The notes beneath the pieces were generated by a model. It saw only the letters and a list, made by a program, of their open reading frames with translations, searched no databases and was not told where the DNA came from. Positions 13,079-23,038 of a stretch of 33,068 bases of DNA are shown here, in pieces. Position numbers and translations under genes: made by a program. Within the stretch, counting starts at the first letter, position 1, and every line of letters begins with the position of its first letter. The DNA is from a virus, in IMG/VR virus record IMGVR_UViG_3300010883_000213, positions 1-33,068 of that record; one strand, written 5' to 3'.

Positions 13079-16000
13079 TTTGCGAGAAATGCCGCTTGGG
13101 CTCTGATCTGGCTTTACGCCTCTTATCCTCTGCCAGAATGTTCTATTCTTGTTCAGCGCGCGGTCCTTAAGCATTCGCTTGTAGTTCTTTATATCTTCAG
13201 ATGTCTTAATGTTCTTAGCTCTCAGAACCCTAGGAATGTCATTGAACTTCAGGCCTACTCCAAGCCCCTCCGCAGCAAGCCGCGCAATAAGGTCTGCTCT
13301 ATCTTTCCCTGACGCATCTAACATCCTCAAGATCTTATCCATCGGGGGAAGTATTCCTCTAGCTGTGGACTCTGCGAGTTTACTATCAAGCACCTGTCCA
13401 GACTCTCCTTGGAAGCGCTCTCTTGGAGCTCCTAAGAATACATCAAACCCTCCAGTAGGGCCAAAGATCATATCGGCGCCGATCTTCAGCACTGGGTTCA
13501 TACGAGAAGCTATATCCTTCAATGTGAACCCGTTCAAGTCCTGATACCCAAGCGGCTGTGTTATATGTACGGATCTATCATCTAATGCTATCGGCAGTCT
13601 CACCGCATTCAGCTCATCAAAGTAATCCGGAGTTGGAATATCCTTCCAGTCCGCCGACATCGCCTCTATTCCGTTCATAGTTTTCGGGATCCTTGCATAC
13701 CTACCTGGATTATTCATCATAGCCCAGACCTGTAAAACGCTGTTCTTCCTCCACCAGGTATAAAACGGCCAGACCTTTGTTAGATACTTACGCTCGAATT
13801 TCGTGAGCTCTCCATAATCAAACCTCCACAGCTTCACATCCCTAGCAGCTTCGAACTTGTTCAGACCGCGCATACGTCTATCTAGATAATGCGCCATCCT
13901 GTGCACGTTCTCAAACATACTTCCCATAGCCCTGTTCGCTGAGGTAACCGGATTGCCCGCTCCCATGAAGTACTCAGCCTTCTGCAACACCGACGGGCCT
14001 TTTAGGTTCTGCAATACATCCCTACTCATATTAATCAGGTTCCCTTGAGCGTCTGAAGGCGCGAAAAATAGCTCCTTGCCTCGTCCCGGCAACGAACGCC
14101 TGACCTTCTTCATCAACTCTCCTAGCTCTCCAGGCGCCGAATCAGCGGTATGCTTGGCTGTTCTACTGCCGCTCTTCAGCTCTCGCTCGATCGACCTCAT
14201 GGACTCGAATCCAAGATCCTCCAACTGCCTACCAGTCAGGCCTCCCACACCCTCTGATATGTGCGTCCCGCCTTTCCTTGTAGCGTCTAAGACCATATCC
14301 ATATGCGGGAAGAACTCCGCAGGGCCGTCGTCGGCAAACCTAATATCCATGATATTACCACCTACTATTCTAACACTTCCTATAGGCTCTCCTTTAATAC
14401 TATACTCAAATGTCTTATCATTCTTGGATAATCCTGTAGGCCTCACATCAAACTTAGGCTTGGTTTTTGGAGCCTTCCACGAGTGCATAGACTTGAGGAA
14501 TTTAGCCTGATCCTGCGGACTGAACTCCGCCCCTAGCCATCCCTTAAAAAAGATCCCAACTTCAGCCGCTTCTTTCACCATGTCAGCATCTCCCATCACC
14601 TCCCCACCGTCGCCTAGGATCCTCGGCAGTTTAGCCATCTTATCAAACCCTTGAGGGTCCGTTATACCTAGCGCACGCATCCATCGCTCTACGCTCTTAG
14701 ACCCTACTCGCTCCAACGATCCTCCTAGCCCTAGCTTAATAGCCGCACTGTAAATCCCTATCATACCAGGCATCTGAGGATCATCACTCTTAGTCATAGA
14801 CCGAGCAGCCCTAACCACAAACGCTGGAAGGTTATCTGTATAGCCTTTCCCTTTCGTCATCGGCCTGCCTATACCAGCCAGAAAACTAGTGCTAATCTCT
14901 GTCCAGTTATTCCTAGCATGAAACCCAGTACTGAGGACTGCGTAGCCCTTCCACCCATTAGTGAACCACGTAGCTAAGCTCATGGCCCCTCCTAGTTTTT
15001 CAGGATTGAGATAGAGCTTCCTAGTATCATCTAATGTCTTCACAATAGACTGCGGCATCATATAGGTCGACTTTTCTACCTTGCCTGCCGCGTTAGTAAC
15101 ACTGAAGTCAAAGAAATCATAGCCCTTATCCTGCAAGGTCCTCTTCCCAATCTCATCAATCTCCGACGTAACCCTCGTAGAAATTCGTGGATCGTTTAGC
15201 ACTGTAGTCATAAACCATTTAGTGCTAATATCTCTAGCTTGGGTAAAGTTCCTAACACTAAACATAGATTTTGCACTTAGCTCAATCGGAATGCCTTTGA
15301 GCATTCTAGCTTCAGCAGTGGCGAGCTCCTCAGGCACAGTCACGTTGTCAGGGGCCTGTCTCTTTACGTGACCCACAACGGCAGGGACTCTGCCGGTATT
15401 CTCAACAGGCATCCTAATCACCCCTCGTGCATCCATTACCTTGTCTATAGTCCTACGGCCCCAGCGCGACTGCGACACAGGTTGTACAAAGAACGCATGA
15501 TTATCTCTAATAGCGTGATTATCCAAGAACTCCCACTTTACGTCCTCTGTATGAAAGTGATCGAGCTCCTTCTTAAACGACTCTACTCCCTCCATCACAA
15601 GATCTACACGTCTAGGATCTATAAACCCGTCGTCCGCGGCAGCCTTCACCATATTTCTAACAAGGTCATCTTTGTGATTCAACGCCATGCCTATCAGAGC
15701 CAGCTCTTCCTCCGACAGATGAGCGAACAGACGCTTAGCAATCTCATCCCCTGAAGCATACCGACCAAGCTGCATATTCTCCGCAATAGTCGAATAATCC
15801 ATAAAGGTCGTTATAGCCTCTTTCCCGTCATCTGATAGCGCCGACAGGACCTGATCCTCTCGCTCCAGTCTTCCAGCCTGCCTCTTCAAACCATGTAACG
15901 GACGTAGCCCCTCAGCGATCCAATCAATGGAGTTATTCCATGCCGCGTCTATGCCCTTCTGAGCAGGTGTGCCAGTGAATCCTGACACCTTACTTAGTAT

Positions 16001-16942
16001 CTTGGCTGTTCTACCAATCTTAGCAAACGTGGCTGGAATTGTTCCAGCAGGTATGTACGTAACTGGATCTAAGAATATATCCGCCATAAATCCCACAGCT
16101 ATAGCTGAGTATAGACCAGTACTCTCATCTACTGGCATGTCCAGAATGCCTCTAAAGTATGTCACCCCTGGCCTTCCGCCTATATCAAGTCCTACCATTC
16201 TAGACTTGTCTGGACGTATACCGTGGACGCGCTGTGCCTCCTCATCAAACGATGCCTTCATTTTCGCTAGACTAGTCTTCTTCTGAGCGTTTCTTATATT
16301 ACTTAGTTTATTCAGGTGAATAGCTATATCTACATAATTGTGAAAGTCTTTCGTCGCACTGTCGAAATCTACACCAGGCATCGCATCACCAAAGTCTATG
16401 GCCCCCTGCACTAGTGCCTCATACGCATTATTACCCCTAATCAACTCCATAGCCATAGCGGCAGAACCTCTGTTCCCCGCCGTGAGTACGTCAAACGCCG
16501 GCTTTACGACGTTACTGAATCCGAACGACCCCGCACTCTTCACGTAGTCAGTAAATTCCTCCGTCCGTCCCGCTTCATGTATCTTTGCTAAGTTCCGTCT
16601 AACGGCTGCGGAGTTAGCGAACACAGCCTCGAGCTGACGCTGGTTTAGATCCAAACCACTCCCCCTCGGATATAGGCTCTGTGGCATCTCCACCATCTCA
16701 ACGCCGGTCTGATCTGGCTCTCCACTCGGCACAACATCAGCAGTAGTACTAGGCAGAAATGGAGCCCTTATATCTTCGAACTCTCCAATGGTGACATCGG
16801 ACGATCTCTTAGCAGCCCGCTCAGCATTATCTGACAGAGGAGCAGTGTCATTTACCAACTGCGTTATCGCATTGCTTAAGCCAGACGCTGTCCTAGTTCT
16901 GCCACTAGTCTGATCTACTAATTCCTGAATTGCATTATTCAT
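13070..16942 (-). CDS. Very large internal virion (ejection) protein candidate, 1290 aa
   Basis: 1290 aa, start on the stop of the preceding gene (TAATG at 16942). The N-terminal 100 residues are polar. A hydrophobic stretch near 280-300 (VGFMADIFLDPVTYIPAG) and a late segment near 1046-1066 (LTKFERKYLTKVWPFYTWW and following RKN) resemble parts of large polyvalent or internal virion proteins of environmental phages. A beta-rich insert near 827-905 (EYSIKGEPIGSVRIVGGN then LTGRQLEDLGF) could be a separate small domain. The tail is Lys/Arg-rich. No lytic transglycosylase or peptidase motif was found. The position, last in the virion block after two other large proteins, fits the ejection proteins of podoviruses. 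Confidence 0.7.
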   Translation of the reverse strand: MNNAIQELVDQTSGRTRTASGLSNAITQLVNDTAPLSDNAERAAKRSSDVTIGEFEDIRAPFLPSTTADVVPSGEPDQTGVEMVEMPQSLYPRGSGLDLNQRQLEAVFANSAAVRRNLAKIHEAGRTEEFTDYVKSAGSFGFSNVVKPAFDVLTAGNRGSAAMAMELIRGNNAYEALVQGAIDFGDAMPGVDFDSATKDFHNYVDIAIHLNKLSNIRNAQKKTSLAKMKASFDEEAQRVHGIRPDKSRMVGLDIGGRPGVTYFRGILDMPVDESTGLYSAIAVGFMADIFLDPVTYIPAGTIPATFAKIGRTAKILSKVSGFTGTPAQKGIDAAWNNSIDWIAEGLRPLHGLKRQAGRLEREDQVLSALSDDGKEAITTFMDYSTIAENMQLGRYASGDEIAKRLFAHLSEEELALIGMALNHKDDLVRNMVKAAADDGFIDPRRVDLVMEGVESFKKELDHFHTEDVKWEFLDNHAIRDNHAFFVQPVSQSRWGRRTIDKVMDARGVIRMPVENTGRVPAVVGHVKRQAPDNVTVPEELATAEARMLKGIPIELSAKSMFSVRNFTQARDISTKWFMTTVLNDPRISTRVTSEIDEIGKRTLQDKGYDFFDFSVTNAAGKVEKSTYMMPQSIVKTLDDTRKLYLNPEKLGGAMSLATWFTNGWKGYAVLSTGFHARNNWTEISTSFLAGIGRPMTKGKGYTDNLPAFVVRAARSMTKSDDPQMPGMIGIYSAAIKLGLGGSLERVGSKSVERWMRALGITDPQGFDKMAKLPRILGDGGEVMGDADMVKEAAEVGIFFKGWLGAEFSPQDQAKFLKSMHSWKAPKTKPKFDVRPTGLSKNDKTFEYSIKGEPIGSVRIVGGNIMDIRFADDGPAEFFPHMDMVLDATRKGGTHISEGVGGLTGRQLEDLGFESMRSIERELKSGSRTAKHTADSAPGELGELMKKVRRSLPGRGKELFFAPSDAQGNLINMSRDVLQNLKGPSVLQKAEYFMGAGNPVTSANRAMGSMFENVHRMAHYLDRRMRGLNKFEAARDVKLWRFDYGELTKFERKYLTKVWPFYTWWRKNSVLQVWAMMNNPGRYARIPKTMNGIEAMSADWKDIPTPDYFDELNAVRLPIALDDRSVHITQPLGYQDLNGFTLKDIASRMNPVLKIGADMIFGPTGGFDVFLGAPRERFQGESGQVLDSKLAESTARGILPPMDKILRMLDASGKDRADLIARLAAEGLGVGLKFNDIPRVLRAKNIKTSEDIKNYKRMLKDRALNKNRTFWQRIRGVKPDQSPSGISRKSK

Positions 16943-18603
16943 TACGGGGCTCCTATCACGTTAGCTGATGGAGGATTTCCTATAGGCAGAAATGGTATGT
17001 CTTTTGGATCATTCGGCGAAGGCATCACCACACCCATCGTCTTGCTTCGAAGCATGTCCAGGTCTCTCTCAGCACTACTGTCTCTATCTGCCATATGGAT
17101 CCGACTTAGCACGTCGTCTGAGTTAATGGCTATCACTAGGGTCTCACTATCCTCCCGACTCATGGACATCTTCGCATCATTCACAGCCTGTCTGATCTTA
17201 TCCGTAGACACCTGTCTTTGTAGCAGCGTCCTAATCCCCTCCAAGGCCTCAGTCACCACTGGGGTCATTCTGCTTGGGGCCAGCCACGGATTACGATTCG
17301 ACAGCGACCTAAGCATATCAGTGTCTGTAGAGTCTCTATCCCCAAGGCCCATCTCCGCAGCCGCCGCCGTGGCCATCGCTGCAACGTTCTCTGCCGAATC
17401 CATTACGTATGTCTTATCACCTATAACGAACGACCTCTGAGTCGTAGTATTATTGTAGATATCGTACACATCAAACTTCTTTGGGTTATTGTAGTAGTCA
17501 ATAACCTGATCTTCAATGAACGTCCTTCTTTTTTTGTCTTCCTGTTTACCAGCCACGCTCTCCGCTGCGCTTAGCACTATTTCTGCGGCCTTATCATCAC
17601 CTATCGATCTGTATATAGCTGCTGCTTCCGTGTAATGCTTCTGATGAATAGCAGCTCGAGCTGCAGTAGCCTTATCATCCTTAAAGTCTCTCAGCATTAG
17701 AGATAATAGGTCCAGCAAAGCCGGGTCCTTTACGCCGAGCGCGGCCATGTCGTCTTCTAGCTTAGCCCACTCCTCCAGGCTATCCACACTAGGACTATCC
17801 CTAATCAAAGCCTCCAGACTTAGTCTAGTATTATTCACAACCGTAGTCCACATCGACCCAGCTTCTAGAGCAGTCATACCTGGGGAAGACCGCATAGCAA
17901 GGGCTATAAAACTCTTCTCATCAGCATCACTCGGCATTGTACGACTATTCACTAGGGCTGTAGCTAAATGTTCGAGCTCTTTTAAGGCCGTTCCCTGCCG
18001 ACGATCGTTTGTCTCCAGCTGCAGCTTACGGGTCTCCAGATCTCCCACCCGCTTAGCTAGTCTTTGCTCCTCCATATCGGCCTGGTACAAAGCGGAGCGG
18101 ACATCCATCGGAGTGCCACCTGGCATCTCTTGAACGAAACCCTGAACAGTCTCACCATCCACTTCTCGTGCCGCCGGGGTCTCGAATATACCTGCACCAC
18201 TCTCAAGCGCAGATCTACTCTGCGATAGCTCCCCCCTCATTGTCTCGACCTGGCCCTGATCCTTATCTACATCACCAGTCTGGCCGACCGTCGGAGCACG
18301 AGACGCTAAAGCCGCAGTCTTGCTAGCCTGCTTAGACACTTGAGCGCCCTTCTGACTACGAAGCCTATTCACCAGATCAGGCATACCAGCTTCCATTGCA
18401 GCTCGAATAGCTCCATCTGGATCTATTTCAAACTGCTTCTGAATAGCGGCCTCTTGCGCTTTCTGTCCACGACTAGCAGATGCGGCAGCAGCAGTCTCAG
18501 CGCTTGTTCTGCCAGCCCTCATCTGCGCTCCGATTTGGAGGCCTCCAGAAAGCCCTTCCGCCAGCCCGCCTGTGACCTCAGCTAACTTACTTGAAAAACT
18601 CAT
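16942..18603 (-). CDS. Ala-rich, coiled-coil internal virion protein candidate
   Basis: 553 aa. Start 18603 lies 11 bases from palindrome D with GAGG as ribosome site. The N-terminus is Gly/Ala-rich and amphipathic (VTGGLAEGLSGGLQIGAQM), followed by low-complexity Ala/Gln segments and a heptad region (EEQRLAKRVGDLETRKLQL). The middle has helical repeats with HYTEAAAIYRSIGDDKAAEI, like a TPR hairpin. No enzyme motif. It overlaps the 1290-aa gene by one base, so the two are made together. Its place and composition fit an internal core or ejection protein; this is inference. Confidence 0.68.
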   Translation of the reverse strand: MSFSSKLAEVTGGLAEGLSGGLQIGAQMRAGRTSAETAAAASASRGQKAQEAAIQKQFEIDPDGAIRAAMEAGMPDLVNRLRSQKGAQVSKQASKTAALASRAPTVGQTGDVDKDQGQVETMRGELSQSRSALESGAGIFETPAAREVDGETVQGFVQEMPGGTPMDVRSALYQADMEEQRLAKRVGDLETRKLQLETNDRRQGTALKELEHLATALVNSRTMPSDADEKSFIALAMRSSPGMTALEAGSMWTTVVNNTRLSLEALIRDSPSVDSLEEWAKLEDDMAALGVKDPALLDLLSLMLRDFKDDKATAARAAIHQKHYTEAAAIYRSIGDDKAAEIVLSAAESVAGKQEDKKRRTFIEDQVIDYYNNPKKFDVYDIYNNTTTQRSFVIGDKTYVMDSAENVAAMATAAAAEMGLGDRDSTDTDMLRSLSNRNPWLAPSRMTPVVTEALEGIRTLLQRQVSTDKIRQAVNDAKMSMSREDSETLVIAINSDDVLSRIHMADRDSSAERDLDMLRSKTMGVVMPSPNDPKDIPFLPIGNPPSANVIGAP

Positions 18604-18614
18604 ATCATTCCTCG

Positions 18615-18637
18615 CTTATGTGATAATTTCACGTAAG
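18615..18637 (-). promoter_or_regulatory. 23-bp palindrome, copy D (before gene starting 18603)
   Basis: Read on the - strand: CTTACGTGA, 5 bp (AATTA), TCACATAAG; 8 of 9 positions pair. It ends 11 bases before the start codon and runs into CGAGG, the ribosome site. It is the copy closest to perfect symmetry. Confidence 0.85.
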
Positions 18638-18641
18638 GGTT

Positions 18642-21600
18642 TCAGGGGGCCACCTCGTATCCAAGTTTCGCTCCTTCAATCATTCCTTTAGTACCACCTC
18701 CGTACGTATAGCCTATATAAGCCCCGCCCACAGTTCCGATAAGCTTAGATACGCCTCCCAAGAACGAAGACTCTCCACCACCCCGCTCAGGGCTAATAGA
18801 TTGAGAGTTGTATATCGCTCCGAATAGCTGCATCGACTCCTTATCAAGGTGCGTAATCCAATCCCTACGTGTGGCCCTAAGGAATCCCTTCTCGATTATA
18901 ACTCCACCACCGGGTACATTTCCCGCGTCACCAGCCTTACGACTGCGCCACCATTCCTTGAAGAAGACATTGAACTGAGCAGGTGTGAAGAACACTTGAG
19001 ACAGTGAGTTGTTCACCTTAAGTCTCATATCCTCTATCACTTCTGGCGAATTCTCTCGTAACGCAGCCAGAATGCGCTCACCAGACTCGAAATTAAATCC
19101 GCTCTCTCCCTCATCCACGTCTATGCTACGCAGCCACGCGTCGATAGCAAATTCGTCGTCCGTCCCCATCCCCGTGGATTCACCGAAGTCAATCAGCGCC
19201 TCTGTTAGAGATGAATGAACGCCTTGCCACTGAGAGTTCTCGCCGAAGTCGATTTCCTCCATCGGATCCTCCATCGCTGAGGATTCAAAGAATGATGCCC
19301 AGGCCTCCATAGCCTGCTCTTCCTGCAGATCAGCCTGTCTGCTAGCCCTCTGATACCTATCTGCATCCAGGCCTAGAGCTATTGCAGTCTGCCTTTGTGC
19401 CGCACCAAACGTGGCGTCAAACAGGTCATTAGCCCTCAACGCCGCACCAGGGTCGGCGAACTTAGCACTGAACGTCGTGACTAGTTCCTCAGTCTTAGCT
19501 GCCAACTCCTCTTGACTGAGATCCTTATCGAAGAATAAGGAGTTGATTTGGTTATCTAAGTGAAACTTCTCAGTCCTAAACTTGTTTGCATTCAGGCCGA
19601 ACTGCTCAGCCACATTGCCTGTAGTAACGCTCCACTGGCGATCTGTTTCTTCCTTAGCGCGATCGAACTTGTCCCTATCCAGATCGTTCTGTTTTGCGAT
19701 AGCTCCGTACTTGGCAATGCGATCCATGTTCTGCTGTGTGATAAGTGCAGACGCCTGACGCGCCTCGAGCGTCGGCATCCCTTCCACCGTCGCACTCTCA
19801 CCATTCAAAATAGCGTCTAACTCATCAGGCGTCGGAGGCCGTCCCATCATGGCTTCAAAGCCCTCGGCAGCCATCCTACCTGTCGTAGTGCCAGCACGCT
19901 CAGGCGGCGAAACATCTGCCAGGCCTTCCAAGCTAATCCCTAACACTTCCGCGTTAATCTCGCCAGTCTCATTCCCAACTCTACCAGTTATAGCTGCCCA
20001 CGCTTGCCCTATTTCCGCACTGGTCCTTCTCGTACTATCAAGAATGCGGTTATTGATCTCCCTAACCAACGCCTGACTCTGCGCCTCATCTAGATTATAC
20101 TTCTTAGCGAATTCAGAGATGCGTTCATCCAGCTCAGCCTCGAACTGTCTAACTGTCTCGGCCAGCTGTTTGTCTTCAATATCAAAGGCTCTTTCCTGAG
20201 TCTCTGCTCCCAGCGTATCCCGCGCCCCAACACTGCCGCCCCGCAGGATCTCGTCGACTTCCTGATCCGTAGGAGCTCGACCGAGATGCTGAGTGAGCGC
20301 CTTGGAAACTTTCTCCTGAGCGGCCGCGTACTTATCTGCGTCGTAGGGGGGACCGGCGAGCCCTTCCAGATCCACACCTATACTCTTGGCGTCAAGGCCT
20401 TCTACCCCGCCGAAAATCTCTGATTTCGCAAGGTCAACTCTCTCTCCCTCTAATCCTACTCTTTCTCCCTCTAACCCCAACCTACCTCCCTCTATATCCA
20501 CTCTCCGCTCTTCGCTCGACGCTCCAGCGATCTGACTCAATGCAGCCGTCACGAGCTCGAGATTCTTCGTCTTGCTTTCTTGCACTCTAGCGCTTAGCTC
20601 TACTTCTATTTCATCTAGCTGATTCAGTCTTTGTATCTCAAGGCCCTCAAATGCCCGTAATGCGGCGCCTTGCTTCTCCCCACCAGGATCTATACCGAAC
20701 TGCCTGGCAAGTCTCACACGAGCTTCTGCCGTATTCCTATTAATAATACTATATCTAGCCTGCTGCTCTGTAGCAGGATCGAACCCAAGCTCCTTTACCA
20801 TATCCTCTATCACGCCACCAAGTCGATCTGCAAGCAGGCTCTTCTCATCCTCACTTAGCAGTCTATAGGACTCTGCGCCTTCTCTTACGTCATCGTTTTC
20901 CTCGGAGTCGTTAATTACATCGTCTATAACTTCACTGCCAGAAGTGTCATCCTCTCCATCATCACCTTCACTATCATCCAGCAAATCCCCATATGACCCA
21001 CCACCAGATAATACCTCTTCCACCTCCTCTTCGTCTAGTGAGCCATCTCCTACCTTATCTGCTACTTCAAAGAAATCGTCAAGGTCAACATCTTTATCAT
21101 CATCCTTGTCGTTCAGTATCTCCTCAACTGTCGTCCCCTCACTTAATCCTATATTCAGTTCATTTGCGGTCAGTTCGCCCTCTCCCACCGCATCTTCCCC
21201 TGTAAAGAATTCATCGAGGAGATTGTACTCCTCCGCTGGTTCCTCAGAAGCGTCCTCTACTGGAGCTTCTTCTAATGAAACCTCCTCAGTGTCCTCATCT
21301 CCTCCCAGTCCCATGTCCGCGAGGGCCTGCTTATTATTCTCACTGATCTCGTCATCTGTCAGCCTGGCCTCCTCGGCTTCGGCCTCTTCACGTCTCAGTC
21401 TTTCAGCCTCAGTCTCATCACTATCTCTTGCGTCGGCCCGCGTCTCAGCCGCCTTCCACCCGTCCCAGCTCTGTGACCACCGCTCCATGTAGCTATGGTC
21501 TTTGTCATGGTAGGCCGACATATTGAGCTCACGAGGGTCGAATTTCCCTGTCTCGATGAGCTGTTTCTGATACTCAGTAAGACTCTTCAGATGTCCGGTG

Positions 21601-23000
21601 TCCCTATATCGCTGTGCAGCCTCAGGGTCATTGGCATTGATTCGAGCCCATCTGTCCTCGTTATAGCCATCAAATGGCTCTCCGCCTCCAGGTCTATGCT
21701 CCTCAATTATTTCATCAGGCTCCGTCGTCCCGTCGGCCTCTCTCCTAGCAGCTTCTTCATCTGCTAGAATATCAACCTCCTCTTGCATTCTACGCTCTTG
21801 CTCTCCCGCTAGCCTCTGAGTCTCCAGCTGATCGATTTCATCTTGCTGTCTACGCTCAGCTGCCCTATCAACTATTACACCCCTCTCAAAATCTAGCAGC
21901 GCTTGCTGTTTCTGCTCTACCTCGCGCTTCCTAGTAATAGTAGCGGTACGAATCTGCGTGAACTGAGCCGTAGTCAAATAGCTGTTATCTGGCCCATCCC
22001 TCACTATATCGTCAGGCTCCAGCTCGCCATTTCTAGCTGCCTCCAGTTGCGTATTATATAAGATCACACCCTGGCTCTTGCTCAGTATTCCTTTCGCGGT
22101 GTTATAAGGAACACCTAACGCTACAATCGAATCAATATCAGTGAACCCACCTGATAGCGCTACATCCTCAGCTACACTCGTAGAGTCTTTTATCTTCGCA
22201 TCTCTAATCGCCTGACGAGCTACCTCCTGACGAGCTGCCTCCTGCTTCTCTACAGCGGCTATCTCCTCCGTCATCCTAGCTTCAGCATCCCGCTGCTGTC
22301 GGAGGACCTTTACTTGCTCATTTATTGCCTTGATCCTAATTTGATCCTCAGGCGAATAGTTAGTCGGATCGACTGGATAGAGGGTAGATCTAGTTTCACG
22401 CCCAACGTCGTCTGTCAGTACATCGTACTGAGTATCAGCTACACCACTACTAGTAAAGCCACTACCGCCCGGAGCCCCGAGTAGATGCAACGGGCGACCA
22501 TCAGCATCGACCTCGACATCATCCGCCCCGTAGGTAGGACCTGCCCCAGCATCCACCCCGCTATCCCGAGCCTCAAGCGGCTCCGTCTCAGCCGGCGGAG
22601 GCCCGTAGCCCAGAAAGGGATCTCGAGTCTTCGGAGCCATGTCTGTAGTATCTGTAACATCGCCACCTCTAGCAGGCCGTGTTGCATCTTCAGATCTTTG
22701 TGCAACACCCCTCTTCGTAGCCTCCCCCTGCGCGTTAATCGCACGGATCCTACCCTTCAGCGCAGGAATGTACTGACTAGCATCAATCTGCGCACCTCCA
22801 GATCTAGCTGCTGCAATCACCTGATCTGGAATGATACTCTTTAGCGGCGTCTGAAGACCTCTTACAGGACGCTTATCGCGTGCAGGCTTGCCTTGTGTAG
22901 TACTTACAGGCAGCTGCGTATCAGCTACATTACTAGTAGCGAAATCCCTGCTAACTCGGGTAGCACCAAATATATGAGTCGGCGCTGCAACATTAGTCAT
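18642..23000 (-). CDS. Giant virion protein with EF-hand-like loops and glycine-zipper tail, 1452 aa
   Basis: 1452 aa, start 23000 with GAGG behind palindrome E. Residues 1-220: polar, Pro/Thr/Arg. 230-550: charged and coiled-coil-like. About 595-665: three EF-hand-like 12-residue loops at 603-614 (D..GEGELTANE), 631-642 (DKDDDKDVDLDD) and 648-659 (DKVGDGSLDEEE), followed by a very acidic linker. About 840-860: a seven-residue repeat. Then two copies of a segment ending GRxPTxxEhDxIL (near 870-920 and 1015-1065), and the last ~38 residues form a Gly-rich GxxxG-like stretch (GTVGGAYIGYTYGGG) able to enter membranes. A core/ejection role is inferred from size, order and tail. No catalytic motif seen. 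Confidence 0.72.
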   Translation of the reverse strand: MTNVAAPTHIFGATRVSRDFATSNVADTQLPVSTTQGKPARDKRPVRGLQTPLKSIIPDQVIAAARSGGAQIDASQYIPALKGRIRAINAQGEATKRGVAQRSEDATRPARGGDVTDTTDMAPKTRDPFLGYGPPPAETEPLEARDSGVDAGAGPTYGADDVEVDADGRPLHLLGAPGGSGFTSSGVADTQYDVLTDDVGRETRSTLYPVDPTNYSPEDQIRIKAINEQVKVLRQQRDAEARMTEEIAAVEKQEAARQEVARQAIRDAKIKDSTSVAEDVALSGGFTDIDSIVALGVPYNTAKGILSKSQGVILYNTQLEAARNGELEPDDIVRDGPDNSYLTTAQFTQIRTATITRKREVEQKQQALLDFERGVIVDRAAERRQQDEIDQLETQRLAGEQERRMQEEVDILADEEAARREADGTTEPDEIIEEHRPGGGEPFDGYNEDRWARINANDPEAAQRYRDTGHLKSLTEYQKQLIETGKFDPRELNMSAYHDKDHSYMERWSQSWDGWKAAETRADARDSDETEAERLRREEAEAEEARLTDDEISENNKQALADMGLGGDEDTEEVSLEEAPVEDASEEPAEEYNLLDEFFTGEDAVGEGELTANELNIGLSEGTTVEEILNDKDDDKDVDLDDFFEVADKVGDGSLDEEEVEEVLSGGGSYGDLLDDSEGDDGEDDTSGSEVIDDVINDSEENDDVREGAESYRLLSEDEKSLLADRLGGVIEDMVKELGFDPATEQQARYSIINRNTAEARVRLARQFGIDPGGEKQGAALRAFEGLEIQRLNQLDEIEVELSARVQESKTKNLELVTAALSQIAGASSEERRVDIEGGRLGLEGERVGLEGERVDLAKSEIFGGVEGLDAKSIGVDLEGLAGPPYDADKYAAAQEKVSKALTQHLGRAPTDQEVDEILRGGSVGARDTLGAETQERAFDIEDKQLAETVRQFEAELDERISEFAKKYNLDEAQSQALVREINNRILDSTRRTSAEIGQAWAAITGRVGNETGEINAEVLGISLEGLADVSPPERAGTTTGRMAAEGFEAMMGRPPTPDELDAILNGESATVEGMPTLEARQASALITQQNMDRIAKYGAIAKQNDLDRDKFDRAKEETDRQWSVTTGNVAEQFGLNANKFRTEKFHLDNQINSLFFDKDLSQEELAAKTEELVTTFSAKFADPGAALRANDLFDATFGAAQRQTAIALGLDADRYQRASRQADLQEEQAMEAWASFFESSAMEDPMEEIDFGENSQWQGVHSSLTEALIDFGESTGMGTDDEFAIDAWLRSIDVDEGESGFNFESGERILAALRENSPEVIEDMRLKVNNSLSQVFFTPAQFNVFFKEWWRSRKAGDAGNVPGGGVIIEKGFLRATRRDWITHLDKESMQLFGAIYNSQSISPERGGGESSFLGGVSKLIGTVGGAYIGYTYGGGTKGMIEGAKLGYEVAP
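20443..20505 (-). repeat. 21-bp tandem repeat, three units
   Basis: TCTCCCTCTAA recurs at 20443 and 20464, with CCTCCCTCTA at 20485, exact 21-bp steps on the + strand. It encodes heptads of the type LGLEGER and VGLEGER in the 1452-aa protein. In-frame length means copy number could change without breaking the gene. Confidence 0.75.
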
Positions 23001-23010
23001 TACTCATTAC

Positions 23011-23033
23011 CTCATGTGAAATTATCACGTAAG
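23011..23033 (-). promoter_or_regulatory. 23-bp palindrome, copy E (before gene starting 23000)
   Basis: On the - strand: CTTACGTGA, 5 bp (TAATT), TCACATGAG. It ends 10 bases before the start codon; the arm end overlaps GAGG of the ribosome site. Confidence 0.82.
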
Positions 23034-23038
23034 CGTTA

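Noticed and set aside
20944-21492. Ser-rich + strand reading frame of 182 codons
   Set aside because: It is the mirror of the acidic, EF-hand part of the 1452-aa protein; low complexity follows from Asp/Glu codons read backwards, and no ribosome site is present.
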